Part shown: positions 63,010 through 64,000 of the stretch, in pieces
How positions within the stretch are numbered: the stretch's first letter is position 1
Layout of the letters: the number at the start of each line of letters is the position of its first letter
From: Dysidea avara
Lineage: Eukaryota > Porifera > Demospongiae > Dictyoceratida > Dysideidae
DNA length: 64,000 nt
Assembly (NCBI RefSeq): GCF_963678975.1
Contig: NC_089274.1
Location: 2,158,001-2,222,000 of the forward strand
Direction: 5' to 3'
The notes under the pieces: generated by a model
What the model saw: the letters and a program-made list of their open reading frames with translations, nothing else
Told to the model about the DNA's origin: nothing
Databases searched by the model: none
Position numbers and translations under genes: made by a program

Positions 63010-64000
63010 TTATCAATTACTGAAAAGTGAAGCGGCTATTATGCTTTGTTTTCAGCTATGCTCAGCCTGTTACACAGTGTTACAAATAAAGAACACTACA
63101 AGAAGTATCTCTGCATTTAGAAAATATGGATGATACCGTGATGTCAGCACAAGGAAGCAATTACACTCTATAAACTACAAGTTAAGCACTGCAATAAAGG
63201 GTTCAGCACTATACTGCATCAGTTGCACGGTAGCTGCATGCTAGCTAGTTGCACTAAACCATTGAAGAAAATACACAGCTAGCTAACTAATGCTTCTTTA
63301 GGTTCACAAGATAGTTAACATACTTATTTATTCAAAACCTCAGCTTGAATATTTCTTTAAATATTGTACAAAATCCTCCCACTTTGAGCTACTGATCCAA
63401 GACATGTCAGTATTCGTGCAATCACCTGTCATCTCTTCAAGTGGAGTTGCTTGCACATAGTCATAGTGTAGAGATTGTTATAGGCCATGAAAAGTTAATT
63501 ATGTTCTCTGGTTTCTCATCAATTTTCGTAGAAGGAATCATACTACCATTAAGCAGCAGTGACAGTAAACAGTGTTCAGTAGACATGCCAGTGCTCAAGC
63601 AATTTATGTCAAGATGCACAAACTTAGTATATACATCAACTACTATTTTACTTTGCACTCCATGCTAGTACTACTCCATGCCCTGCAAATTCAAGTATAT
63701 AGTTCACCACATTAAAACATAAAAAGGAAGTAACATTCAATCAATTTTGTGCGACCTTATAAGTCTAGTATAAATAGTCAACTTCAAGGACTGAATCTTG
63801 AACCATTCTTTGGAGGTACCAGGATTTATTGCCCGGGGACTCATATCATTGGTTGTGTGTTAACCGTTATATAGAGTAAAGCTGAAACAAATGTTCAATT
63901 GACTCGGATATTCGCTTGGTTGTGCAAGTATTTGAATACCTCCGTAAGTATTTAAATACAAAGCAACTAAACTTTAGCAAATAATTGCAGTATATTTTAG
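63010..64000. other. Right-edge region, no supported gene
   Basis: 63010-63075 is a scrap of repeat R2. The rest is AT-rich, with short open frames lacking recognisable motifs. If the second alliinase gene is complete, this is part of its intron 6. Confidence 0.4.

Overview
The window is nuclear DNA from an animal, most probably a sponge (Porifera). It has animal-type RPL27 and DHX8 genes with GT-AG introns, several only 43-56 bp long, and AT-rich intergenic DNA packed with small DNA transposons, decayed LINEs, microsatellites and a satellite array. The animal assignment is firm from the proteins. The sponge assignment is inference from gene structure and repeat style. All exon joins below were made by eye from splice signals, reading phase and protein-family similarity.

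Layout. (1) 1-930: ribosomal protein L27 (+), 136 codons, with an intron in its 5' UTR. (2) 1426-14532: DHX8/PRP22 splicing helicase (+), 29 coding exons joining into 1198 codons without a frame break; its longer introns hold inserted elements, including a hAT element with perfect 8-bp target duplications. (3) 14.5-22.8 kb: two tandem single-exon Rab-like GTPase genes (-). Each has a decayed copy of the DHX8 3' exons beside its 3' end, so DHX8 tail plus GTPase was copied as a block. Between them lies a nest of inverted repeats holding a hAT element, a LINE tail and two tRNA-derived SINE heads. (4) 23-28 kb: LINE remnants of two kinds, one split by a transposon whose empty site can be rebuilt, and palindromic elements. 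(5) 28118-42755: an eight-exon gene (-) for a predicted secreted alliinase-family (TAA1/TAR-like) PLP enzyme of 440 residues; intron 3 begins with an uninterrupted (GT)n tract of about 575 bp. A possible divergent gene (+) starts at 42945. (6) 43-56 kb: nested transposons and a satellite of 31-bp units with a 600-bp higher-order repeat. (7) 56786-59828: the last two exons of a second alliinase gene (-), intact; its 5' exons would lie beyond the right edge. (8) 60.1-63.0 kb: a three-level nest, with a LINE inside an AGGCC-end transposon inside a CAGGGGC-end transposon with a perfect 5-bp duplication. The LINE's reverse transcriptase carries a Tudor-like insert between the QGDPLSP and DD motifs.

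RPL27 (translation) and DHX8 (spliceosome release) are housekeeping genes. The GTPases and alliinases are locally duplicated accessory genes. The most distinctive signals are the animal alliinase pair, a near-palindromic motif of about 20 bp (core ctctaatagag, often followed by cagtca) scattered about 45 times across unrelated repeat families, and the paired DHX8-tail/GTPase duplications.
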